A program made the position numbers and the translations under genes. Shown piece by piece: positions 35,643 to 43,266 of a stretch of DNA of 64,000 nt. The stretch lies in NCBI GenBank assembly GCA_052273485.1, contig DAVZID010000007.1, forward strand, positions 9,055 to 73,054, written 5' to 3'. Each line of letters starts with the position of its first letter. Position 1 is the stretch's first letter. The DNA comes from Anthropogastromicrobium sp052273485 (GTDB taxonomy: Bacteria; Bacillota; Clostridia; Lachnospirales; Lachnospiraceae). The notes beneath the pieces are model-generated. The model was not told where the DNA came from. It worked only from the letters and a program-made list of their open reading frames with translations, and did no database searches.

Positions 35643-35849
35643 GAGAACAAACTTTGTTTCACAAATACCATCAACAAGTAATTAAATTACATCAATTTTT
35701 TTGAAGTAACTCAACACTTATCAATAAAATGCAATGAGGTTATTTGCTCTAATATATCCTCTATTGTTTTTTGCTTTCGGTAAGTTCACGGATGCAAGTT
35801 ACGAAGGCGGTTCGACGATTGTTTTGACGCGTTGTAAACTATATTACTC

Positions 35850-36149
35850 TTACTCCTTCATTCTCTCAAATACCATCTCGTAGCCGTCACTTCCAAAGTT
35901 TAAGCTTCGGTTCACACGGCTGATTGTCGCGGTGGATGCACCTGTCTTCTGCGCGATCTCAAGATAGGTATTCTTTTGGCGCAGCATGGAAGCGACCTCA
36001 AAACGCTGCGCAATCGACTGAAGCTCATTTACGGTACATACGTCCTCAAAAAAGGCATAACACTCGTCAATATCCTTCAGTGTCAGAATTGCCTGAAACA
36101 GATGATCCGTCTCAGGATTTTTAATTTTTTTATTCATTCTAATTGCCAT
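35850..36149 (-). CDS. YerC/YecD family TrpR-related DNA-binding protein
   Basis: A 99-residue helical protein with a TrpR-like helix-turn-helix. NELQSIAQRFEVASMLRQK and YLEIAQKTGASTATISRVNR form the binding helices, followed by the family's typical LNFGSDGYEMVFERM end. YerC/YecD proteins are small Trp-repressor-like regulators of unknown ligand in Firmicutes. A second ATG at 36137 is also possible as the start, because neither has a strong ribosome binding site. It follows the arginase gene with an 85-bp gap. Confidence 0.9.
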   Translation of the reverse strand: MAIRMNKKIKNPETDHLFQAILTLKDIDECYAFFEDVCTVNELQSIAQRFEVASMLRQKNTYLEIAQKTGASTATISRVNRSLNFGSDGYEMVFERMKE

Positions 36150-36234
36150 GTGCGTTTTTGACAGGTACTAGCGGTCCATGATGAAAAACTGTCAGCGCAC
36201 ACGGCTTCTCCTTTCCTTTGTCTTTTCGATCTGC

Positions 36235-37026
36235 TTATATTTTGGCACGGTAAAGCGAAAAAGTCAAGTCTTTTTGATAAGTTACAATTGTTTGATTGGT
36301 ATTGCTGTTTGTCTGTGCACCTGTTCCTGCACCAGACGTTTCCTCAGACGCCTTTTGCTCGCCACACACATCCATGCCATAAAAGTGTGCACCTGACGCT
36401 TTTGCAGTCTCCAAAAAGTCCAAAATTTCTGAAAGCTTCATGCTGCCCTGGCTCCAGTCGGTAACGGCCTCTTTTCGGTCTAGTACATCCTTATCCAGTG
36501 AAATGTAGACTGGCCATTCCAAAAGTGCTTTATACAGTTCTTCTTTTCGTTCGTCAAATTCTTCCTCTGTCACCCATGTGATGCGTGAATCGGAAAGAAG
36601 TTGCACTGCCGTACCGTCCTCATCCGCCGGGCCAACTAAGATTGCCTTTTTTAAATTTGGAAGATCCTTTAATGCGCAAAGAACCCAGCTGCCGCAAGTT
36701 AACAGATCGCCGCCAAATGCACTCTCCATGCAGTCTGAGTGGTGATCAAATAAAAGAAGGCTAAATGGCTGATCAATTCGCTGCAAAAACAAAAGACTTA
36801 AATAATGATAATCGCCTGAGTCAATAAAATGAAGCACATTTACGGGAACGTCAGCTAGTCGGTTTGTCAATTCTTCTCTCGCCTCATCGCTGCAAAAATA
36901 TAGGCTGCCGGACACATCGGTGCAGTCAATGCATATACAATCAGGTGATTGTCCCTTTTCTTTTGCCTTCCAAAAGGGCTGGCTGTCATAGGCACCTGAC
37001 AATGAAATCAAATAATACGGGATCAT
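36235..37026 (-). CDS. Arginase/ureohydrolase family protein
   Basis: A 263-residue protein with a degenerate but complete set of ureohydrolase metal motifs: SGDYHY in place of GGDHS, FDHHSD in place of DAHxD, and SLDKDVLD (SxDxDxxDP). Arginases, agmatinases and formiminoglutamases hydrolyse a guanidino or formimino group with a dinuclear manganese centre; the substrate here is unknown. The segment before the last part of the barrel contains an unusual Ser/Thr/Gly/Asn-rich insertion of about 25 residues. The start overlaps the HAD phosphatase stop by 4 bp (ATGA), with AGGAGG inside the upstream gene, so the two proteins are made together. Confidence 0.75.
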   Translation of the reverse strand: MIPYYLISLSGAYDSQPFWKAKEKGQSPDCICIDCTDVSGSLYFCSDEAREELTNRLADVPVNVLHFIDSGDYHYLSLLFLQRIDQPFSLLLFDHHSDCMESAFGGDLLTCGSWVLCALKDLPNLKKAILVGPADEDGTAVQLLSDSRITWVTEEEFDERKEELYKALLEWPVYISLDKDVLDRKEAVTDWSQGSMKLSEILDFLETAKASGAHFYGMDVCGEQKASEETSGAGTGAQTNSNTNQTIVTYQKDLTFSLYRAKI

Positions 37027-37721
37027 ACCGGCTTGTCCTCCTGACAACCATTTTCCTGACTTTTGTTTTGGGAAAAAGTTGCTTTCAAATACTCTCTTAC
37101 TGCAAGCAAATCCGGTAGAATCACACCAGTCAAACAGCGCATTTCTTCATCTGGCTCTAATAGATCCGGCACCATAATCGGATACAGTCCTGCGGCATGG
37201 AGAGAACGCACTCCATTAAAAGAGTCTTCTACACCGTAGGCACTCTTTGGATCAATACCCATGCGCTTACATGCCTCCAAATAAATGTCTGGCTCTGGCT
37301 TACTCTTTTGGGCCATCTCGCCACCCACGATCACATCAAAGTACTGCACCAGTCCGGCATGCGTCAACTGGCGGATTACGGTTTGGCTTCTGGTGGAGGA
37401 GGCAAGACCGACATGCGCACCACTCTCCTTTAACCATGACAGCAACTCTCTTGCTCCTTTTTTGACTGGAAGCCCCTCTGCCTCTTCAATCTCATGAAAA
37501 CGGTTGGATGTATCCTTTCGAAATTCCTCATATGGGAAATCTGCGCCCTGATAGCCGCACACGATTTCTTTTGTCTTTTCAATAGTCGTGCCGATGCAGG
37601 CATGAAACATCCCCTTTGCATCTTTTAACTGATATTTTTCTTTGTAGTCCTGCCAACAGCGTTCGCATACATGCTCGGAATCAAAAATAACTCCATCCAT
37701 ATCAAATACAATATTCATCAT
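37023..37721 (-). CDS. HAD family phosphatase (beta-phosphoglucomutase-like)
   Basis: A 232-residue class I HAD hydrolase. Motif I FDMDGVIFDSE has nucleophile Asp7 and acid Asp9, a helical cap follows with CIGTTIEKT, motif II is LASSTRS, motif III Lys lies in KSKPEPDIY, and motif IV is GVEDSFNGV. This pattern matches beta-phosphoglucomutase and phosphoglycolate phosphatase relatives. Several sugar phosphates are possible substrates. It lies behind uxuB, a structured element and a hairpin, and is translationally coupled to the arginase-like gene, so it is probably not part of the uronate operon proper. Confidence 0.85.
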   Translation of the reverse strand: MMNIVFDMDGVIFDSEHVCERCWQDYKEKYQLKDAKGMFHACIGTTIEKTKEIVCGYQGADFPYEEFRKDTSNRFHEIEEAEGLPVKKGARELLSWLKESGAHVGLASSTRSQTVIRQLTHAGLVQYFDVIVGGEMAQKSKPEPDIYLEACKRMGIDPKSAYGVEDSFNGVRSLHAAGLYPIMVPDLLEPDEEMRCLTGVILPDLLAVREYLKATFSQNKSQENGCQEDKPV

Positions 37722-37759
37722 TTCTTCTCCCTTCTATGTCTTTTTTTGAAAGCACAAAT

Positions 37760-37781
37760 GCCGCCCTGTTGTCAGGGCGGC
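37760..37781 (-). terminator. GC-rich hairpin terminator in the gap between uxuB and the HAD gene
   Basis: GCCGCCCTG and CAGGGCGGC form a perfect 9-bp stem with a 4-base loop. The minus-strand tail ATTTGTGCTTTC is only moderately T-rich. It probably ends the uronate transcript. Confidence 0.65.
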
Positions 37782-37803
37782 GAAATTCTATTTTCGTAAC
37801 ATA

Positions 37804-37898
37804 TATGAGGCGCTGAGGTGAATGTGCTTTACGAGACGGGACGTTGTAGCGGGCCCGTTGTCAAAATACAAAGTCACTTCACCGAAGCGCCCCTCATA
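37804..37898. repeat. Structured intergenic element E1
   Basis: A 95-base element in the 196-bp gap behind uxuB. The outer arms TATGAGGCGCT and AGCGC(CC)CTCATA pair with a 2-base bulge. An internal GA/GA mismatch (37815-37816 with 37884-37885) follows, then GGTGAA/TTCACC. The inner part contains ACGGG/CCCGT pairing. The core GGTGAATGTGCTTTACGAG and the 3' CACTTCACCGAAGCGC closely resemble element E2 (52634-52825). It could be a structured RNA or a small dispersed repeat; the transcribed strand is unknown. Confidence 0.65.
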
Positions 37899-37917
37899 AC
37901 CTACCGGGTCTCCAGTT

Positions 37918-39534
37918 TTAGTCTACATACTTCTTTAAGGTGTTGCGCACTGCATCCTTGCCAGCCAGCATCTCAACGAACATGCCCTCTACCTTATCTG
38001 CAAGACCAGCCTCGTACATGTCAACGCCAAAGATTGCCTTGTTGGTCAAGATGTCCTTAAGCTGTCCCTTGTAGGTTTCTGGCTTTCCAGCCTCTACACC
38101 TGCGAGCTTGCTCTGAAGCTCATCTAACATCGGGTCGCTGCTAAGCTCCATCTTCTGAAGCTTATCATCGGTTCCAAGCAGATAACGAAGCCATCCAGCA
38201 ATTGCAAGCGGAATGTACACTAAGGATGCGCAGTCAAGTTCGCTGCTTGCCATATAGGACTTCATAGTCTCACCAAAACGAACAGTGATCTTCTGAGAGG
38301 TATCGGTTGCGATACGCTGCGGGGTATCTGGCATGAATGGATTTGGAAGACGCTTCTCAATAACCTCGTCGATAAATGCCTTCGGAGAAAGGATGCCCGG
38401 GTCGGTAACAACCTTCATGCCTTCATCGTAACCGATGTGACGAATCAGTCCAGTCAGTTCTTTATCCTTCATCTCGTCTGCGATCAGGTTGTAGCCAAGC
38501 AGACAACCATATACAGCCAGTGCGGTATGCAGCGGATTCAGACAGGTTGTTACCTTCATGCGCTCTACACGGTTTACAGTATCTCGGTCGGTCAGGTAAA
38601 CACCAGCCTTCTCCAAAGACGGGCGACCATTCGGGAACTTGTCCTCGATTACAAGATACTGCGGTCCCTCTGCGTTTACAAACGGTGCAATATAGGTATT
38701 TCTGGAAGTGATAACCGGAGCCATCTCCTCAACGCCTGCTGCCTCTAACTTCTCCTCAACGGCCTTTGCCGGTCTTGGGGTGATCTTATCGATCATACTC
38801 CATGGGAAGCTAATGCTAGACTCATCCTCAAGGTATGCAATAAACTCCTCGGTTACAAAACCTTTTTCTGCCCATGCCTTTGCGATTGTCATGACAGATG
38901 CCTGAAGCTTCTCACCATTGTGAGAACAGTTATCCATGCTAACAACAGCAAGCGGATAGCGGCCTGCCTTAAAACGCTCGAAAAGAAGTGCTGCAACGAT
39001 GCTCATCGCATGCTTTGCACTTGCCGGGCCATTTTCGATATCAGATGCAACAACTGGAAGGAAGTTTCCATTGATTCCCTTCAGCGCGTAACCCTTCTCG
39101 GTAACCGTAAAGCTGATCATCTGTAAGGATGAATTTGCAAAGATATCCTTTAATCTGTCATACTCTGCTTCATCAGCTGTATTTGCCTTAATTCCGTCTG
39201 CGATACTTGCGATCACGCGGCTGGATGTGCTGCCGTCTGGAAGAAGCGTTACCATCAGTGTCATGGACTGATGTGGCTTGTAGATCTTATCAATGATATC
39301 ATAATCAAAGGTCTCTGCTGCGATGATTCCTCTGTCTGCTGCGCCCTTGTTTAACAGATCTTCCTGTAAACCTGCAATGTAACCACGGAAAATGTTACCT
39401 GCACCAAAATGAACCCATACCGGATTTTCCAGTGTCTTTTTATGAACGGCTTCAATATCATAGGATGGCAGTGTAATTGCTGCCTTTGCAAATTCATTTT
39501 TCTTTTGTGTTACATCCTGTAATGTCAGTTTCAT
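37918..39534 (-). CDS. uxuB: Fructuronate reductase (mannitol dehydrogenase family)
   Basis: A 538-residue NAD-dependent polyol/uronate dehydrogenase that interconverts D-fructuronate and D-mannonate. The Rossmann region includes VHFGAGNIFRGYIAGLQ, then SMDNCSHNGEKLQ, the substrate Lys motif MKVTTCLNPLHTALAV, and a helical C-terminal domain. Its ATG overlaps the uxuA stop by 4 bp, which makes fructuronate the likely substrate. A tagaturonate reductase (UxaB) role is the main alternative because the families are close. The start at 39534 was chosen over an upstream one inside uxuA because of the AAGGAG before it and the overlap. No uxaC isomerase gene is in the window. Confidence 0.9.
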   Translation of the reverse strand: MKLTLQDVTQKKNEFAKAAITLPSYDIEAVHKKTLENPVWVHFGAGNIFRGYIAGLQEDLLNKGAADRGIIAAETFDYDIIDKIYKPHQSMTLMVTLLPDGSTSSRVIASIADGIKANTADEAEYDRLKDIFANSSLQMISFTVTEKGYALKGINGNFLPVVASDIENGPASAKHAMSIVAALLFERFKAGRYPLAVVSMDNCSHNGEKLQASVMTIAKAWAEKGFVTEEFIAYLEDESSISFPWSMIDKITPRPAKAVEEKLEAAGVEEMAPVITSRNTYIAPFVNAEGPQYLVIEDKFPNGRPSLEKAGVYLTDRDTVNRVERMKVTTCLNPLHTALAVYGCLLGYNLIADEMKDKELTGLIRHIGYDEGMKVVTDPGILSPKAFIDEVIEKRLPNPFMPDTPQRIATDTSQKITVRFGETMKSYMASSELDCASLVYIPLAIAGWLRYLLGTDDKLQKMELSSDPMLDELQSKLAGVEAGKPETYKGQLKDILTNKAIFGVDMYEAGLADKVEGMFVEMLAGKDAVRNTLKKYVD

Positions 39535-40604
39535 CTCTGATTCTCCTTTACAATAGCCTCCCACAGACCGCATAAATATGCGGCACCAAGTGCTCTGTCA
39601 TACAGACCGTATCCCGGCATTGCCTTCTCACCCCAGATCATTCTTCCATGGTCTGGACGGATAATTCCATCGAATCCAGTGTCATACAATGCCTTCATGA
39701 TTGCATGCATATCAAAGGTACCATCAGAGGACAGATGAGCGGACTCCTCGAAATCGTTCATGCCGTCGTTGAACTGTAAGTTTCTGATATGTGCAAAATG
39801 GATTCTTCCCTTCAGGGCATGAATCATCTCTACTAAGTTATTGTTTAAGTTCGTGCCGTAGGAACCGGTACAGAAGGTAACACCGTTGTGCGGGTTATCT
39901 ACCATCTTCATCATGCGAAGGATGTGTTCCTTGTTGTTGATGATACGCGGCAGACCAAATACGCTCCAAGACGGATCATCTGGATGGATTGCCATGTTGA
40001 TGTCGTACTTATCACATACTGGCATGATTGCTTCCAGGAAATACTTTAAGTTTGCAAACAGCTTTTCCTCGTCGATGTCTGCATACTCCTCGAACAGCTG
40101 CTTTACCTTTGCCATACGCTCTGGCTCCCAACCTGGCATAACAGTTCCGTTCATATCATTTGAAATGGAATCAAACATCTTTGCCGGATCGATGCTGTCT
40201 ACAGTCTTCTGATTGTATGCAAGAACGGTGGAACCATCCTTTCTCATACGGGCCAACTCAGTACGTGTCCAGTCAAATACTGGCATAAAGTTGTAGCATA
40301 CCATATGGATGTCTGCCTTACCAAGGTTCTCCAGTGTCTTGATATATGCATCAATATCCTTGTCACGCTCTGGAGCTCCCGTTTTGATTGCATCGCTGAT
40401 ATTTACACTCTCAATGCCCGGAAGAGTCAAACCTGCTGCCTCTACCTCATTCTTAAGAGCCATAATCTCCTCATAAGTCCACAGCTCACCTGGCATTTTG
40501 TTGTAAAGAGTAGAAATAACACCCTTTACATAAGCGGTCTGTCTGATCTGCTGTAAGGTAACGGTATCATACTGGCTGCCGTACCATCTCATTGTCATCT
40601 GCAT
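39531..40604 (-). CDS. uxuA: Mannonate dehydratase
   Basis: A 357-residue TIM-barrel enzyme converting D-mannonate to 2-keto-3-deoxygluconate. The N-terminal MRWYGSQYDTVTLQQIRQT, the metal-binding region AIHPDDPSWSVFGLPRI, the CTGSYGTNLNN loop, HFAHIRNLQ and PDHGRMIWGE are diagnostic. The length matches the Gram-positive UxuA group. The start at 40604 follows AGGAGGAG; a longer frame exists but lacks a binding site. Together with uxuB it channels glucuronate-derived fructuronate into the Entner-Doudoroff-type lower pathway. The 174-bp gap upstream contains a possible promoter and palindrome. Confidence 0.97.
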   Translation of the reverse strand: MQMTMRWYGSQYDTVTLQQIRQTAYVKGVISTLYNKMPGELWTYEEIMALKNEVEAAGLTLPGIESVNISDAIKTGAPERDKDIDAYIKTLENLGKADIHMVCYNFMPVFDWTRTELARMRKDGSTVLAYNQKTVDSIDPAKMFDSISNDMNGTVMPGWEPERMAKVKQLFEEYADIDEEKLFANLKYFLEAIMPVCDKYDINMAIHPDDPSWSVFGLPRIINNKEHILRMMKMVDNPHNGVTFCTGSYGTNLNNNLVEMIHALKGRIHFAHIRNLQFNDGMNDFEESAHLSSDGTFDMHAIMKALYDTGFDGIIRPDHGRMIWGEKAMPGYGLYDRALGAAYLCGLWEAIVKENQR

Positions 40605-40696
40605 AACGAATTCTCCTCCTGTTTGAACTGCCAATTATCCATTACAGATAAGCTGCAGTTTTATATATTTTTTACTATACTTACATATTAGCATAG

Positions 40697-40707
40697 ATCA
40701 CTGTGAT
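40697..40707. promoter_or_regulatory. 11-bp palindrome before uxuA, possible GntR-type operator
   Basis: ATCACTGTGAT is a perfect palindrome around one central base. On the minus strand it lies in the spacer of a weak promoter-like pair (TTTTCA and TAATAT, 17 bp apart) about 100 bp before uxuA. Position and sequence would suit a repressor operator, giving uxuAB some control independent of the transporter promoter. Confidence 0.4.
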
Positions 40708-40778
40708 TGAAAATGTGTTTTCTTACATTTTTTGTGTGGTTTTTGGCAGTAAAATTTTTGTTCGTGCTGCACTCATAC

Positions 40779-43223
40779 TTACAAAAACTGTGTCACATCT
40801 TTGCATGCCACATAGCTTAGTTCAAAGTTCTGCGCTGTCAGTGTTTTTGACTCTTTGTCATAAGATGGCGACGTTTCTTTTGCGCGTTTTTTAAATGTTG
40901 CAAAACTAACATCTGATTTTTGACCGCCGCAAACACAAAGATAAGCTGCATTTTTGCTGTAAGCGCGCTGCTCACAATTAAAATTCATACCATTGTGTGC
41001 TTCCAGTTTTTCACTGCACCATAATGCCAGATAGCCTGTTTCTTTGCGAAGGAATATCCAGTTTTCTTCATGAATCACCTCATCAAAACGACACTCTGGA
41101 CAATATAAATGAGTATACCCAATTGGATGCTCATCCGGAATTGCATAAATACCGCCAAGAAGACCATGCTGCTGTTTTAATGCTGGCATCACACCATTTC
41201 CATGCCAGTAGCCTGGGCGCATATCGCCCTCCTCTGATGTAGAACCTGGATGAGTCACGAAGATGCTTGCCTCACCGTCAAGTGCCGCATACCACATGTG
41301 CTGCTGATAGCCGTAGGTACCTGGTCTAAAATAGGTGGTTCCATGGAAGCGCTCGTTGAAGGACTTTGTAAAGTTGTGGGTTGTGATATCCACATTTTCC
41401 TTCAAAGTCTCGTTCTCCCAACGTGTAAACGGCTCTCTCGGAGATGCCACACTAGTTAGGCAGTAATCTGCATTTTTCTCCAGATAAACTCTTGCATTTC
41501 CGGTCGTGTAGTTGGTTTCCACATCGTCCTCCATCAGCTTTACCAGTCCTTCTGGAATCGGATATTTACTGCTTGCATAGAAGCCAAGCCAGCCCTCGCC
41601 AAAGGTATACGGAAGTGCCGGATTGATCAGATTCATCAGTGCCATCGCACCCTGATCAAATGGATACAATACACTTCTGTACACGCGTCCCATAGGTGCC
41701 ACGATACCAGTCTTGTAGGTGTGAAGCGCCAGCATAGACAACATCTTATCCGTAATCGCTGCCGCACGCTTTGAGATTTCTGGCTCGGAATAATCGACCA
41801 CGTTGATCAAAGCTGCAAAGGTAACACACATGTAAACGGTGCTCAAAAACTCCTCGAAGCCATACTCTTCCACATCATCCAGCCACTGTAAGACCTTGTT
41901 TCTTCCATATAAATGGAGTTCTTTTCCAGTCATCTTGGCACGAGAAAAATACTCGTCCGGATACATTTCACCTGCATTCATCGCACAGGTATAGAACATC
42001 AGCGCATGATTCTCACTCCAGAAGCACATGCCGTCAAAGCCATCCATATCCATCCAATAGCGATAATTGAGCATAACATCTTTAATACGCTCTTTCATTG
42101 CTCCTTCAACTGGATAATTATGCAAATAACGAATCAATCCGCACATTAAAAAGTCAGAACAGTCATAACGTTCTTCGATCATCTCAAGCATCTCATACAT
42201 CAATCGCTCATCATCCATAGAGTTGTCATTGAAATGCTTTCTTGCAAGGATGTTTGAGATCGGGAATCCAAACTTTTCACCGCGGCTCTCGCTCATAACA
42301 TCTGCAATTCGTCTGAATATAAGCTCCTTATTTTCTTCAAAGCTAAATGCACTTCCATCCTCGCGCAATGCATATTTTGGTACAAGCTGCTCTGTGCGTT
42401 CAAAGACACGCTTAAGCTCAAGCTTTCCTAACACAACTTTCACTGTTACATATGGCTGTCCATTTTCTAAAAGAATCTCGCTTTTTCCCTCTGCCTGATA
42501 CCAAACAGCTGGAATCATTGCCTTTGCAAAATCCTCTTCATAATAGCGGTATGTATAAGTTGTTCCACTTGGAGCCTGGCTGTCAAAACAGAGCTTATTT
42601 GACTCTAAACGTGCACTCTCCAAAAATGCTTCTGCCACAGCTGCAGTGTCAGCACATGCTTCATCTGGAATTGACACTTTAATTTCATCCTTATGATTTA
42701 AAATCTGCAGACCTGCTACACTTCTTGTATCACGCACACCAAGATTCTCACATGCTAAATAAATAAGATTGCGTCCTGCTTTTAAATGAAGTGTCAGCTC
42801 TTTTTTCTGAATTGGCTTATAAACTGGCTGCTTTAATGTGCCTTCTAATCTGCCGTTGCAATACACATCAACTGCTGCATATGACCACAGCACTGCCGCA
42901 ACATCAATATCAGATGATGTCTCAAGCACAGTTGCAATGTCAAAATGAATACGGCGCATAACAGAATAGAACGTTGAAATATTCACAAAACAGCTTCCAC
43001 TGTCATAATAATACTTCCATTCTTCATCCAGACGGCTCTTTGCACCAACAAGAATCTCACCAGTTTCACCAACTGGTTTGTGTTCTGCAATTACAGAACG
43101 CAGATATGCCTCATAGCGAAGCTGATTTTTATCCTTCGCCTCATTAAAATAAGGCTCTTCCTGAGGACCTGACACCATAAAATGTGTCACAAATCCATCC
43201 AGGCCTAGTTTCCATCCGCTCAT
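40779..43223 (-). CDS. Large uncharacterised protein in the uronate locus, candidate glycoside hydrolase
   Basis: No known family is recognised with confidence. The 814-residue protein has no signal peptide. The N-terminal 230 residues look like a beta-sandwich (VYCNGRLEGTLKQPVYKP and LHLKAGRNLIYLACENLGVRD resemble the accessory domains of rhamnosidases and glycoside hydrolases). The middle (about residues 300-560) is helical, with MDGFDGMCFWSENHALMFYT and EMYPDEYFSRAKMTG, as in an alpha/alpha toroid enzyme. The C-terminal part (GTTYFRPGTYGYQQHMWYAAL onward) is beta-rich, with Trp/His/Tyr clusters. Acidic residues in FWSENH are plausible catalytic candidates. It is between GH28 and uxuA, 43 bp behind GH28, so an intracellular role on uronate oligosaccharides is likely. 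AGGAGG precedes the ATG. Confidence 0.6.
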   Translation of the reverse strand: MSGWKLGLDGFVTHFMVSGPQEEPYFNEAKDKNQLRYEAYLRSVIAEHKPVGETGEILVGAKSRLDEEWKYYYDSGSCFVNISTFYSVMRRIHFDIATVLETSSDIDVAAVLWSYAAVDVYCNGRLEGTLKQPVYKPIQKKELTLHLKAGRNLIYLACENLGVRDTRSVAGLQILNHKDEIKVSIPDEACADTAAVAEAFLESARLESNKLCFDSQAPSGTTYTYRYYEEDFAKAMIPAVWYQAEGKSEILLENGQPYVTVKVVLGKLELKRVFERTEQLVPKYALREDGSAFSFEENKELIFRRIADVMSESRGEKFGFPISNILARKHFNDNSMDDERLMYEMLEMIEERYDCSDFLMCGLIRYLHNYPVEGAMKERIKDVMLNYRYWMDMDGFDGMCFWSENHALMFYTCAMNAGEMYPDEYFSRAKMTGKELHLYGRNKVLQWLDDVEEYGFEEFLSTVYMCVTFAALINVVDYSEPEISKRAAAITDKMLSMLALHTYKTGIVAPMGRVYRSVLYPFDQGAMALMNLINPALPYTFGEGWLGFYASSKYPIPEGLVKLMEDDVETNYTTGNARVYLEKNADYCLTSVASPREPFTRWENETLKENVDITTHNFTKSFNERFHGTTYFRPGTYGYQQHMWYAALDGEASIFVTHPGSTSEEGDMRPGYWHGNGVMPALKQQHGLLGGIYAIPDEHPIGYTHLYCPECRFDEVIHEENWIFLRKETGYLALWCSEKLEAHNGMNFNCEQRAYSKNAAYLCVCGGQKSDVSFATFKKRAKETSPSYDKESKTLTAQNFELSYVACKDVTQFL

Positions 43224-43266
43224 TTGCTTTTTCCTCCTAAAGCATCATTGACTCTACTTACGCTGA

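Noticed and set aside
35781..35846. A possible third, degenerate copy of the E1/E2 element (AGTTCACGGATG, TTACGAAGGCGG, GACGATTGT)
   Set aside because: Short matches in a similar order to E1 and E2 are visible, but there is no supporting paired structure of comparable strength, so chance cannot be excluded without a search.
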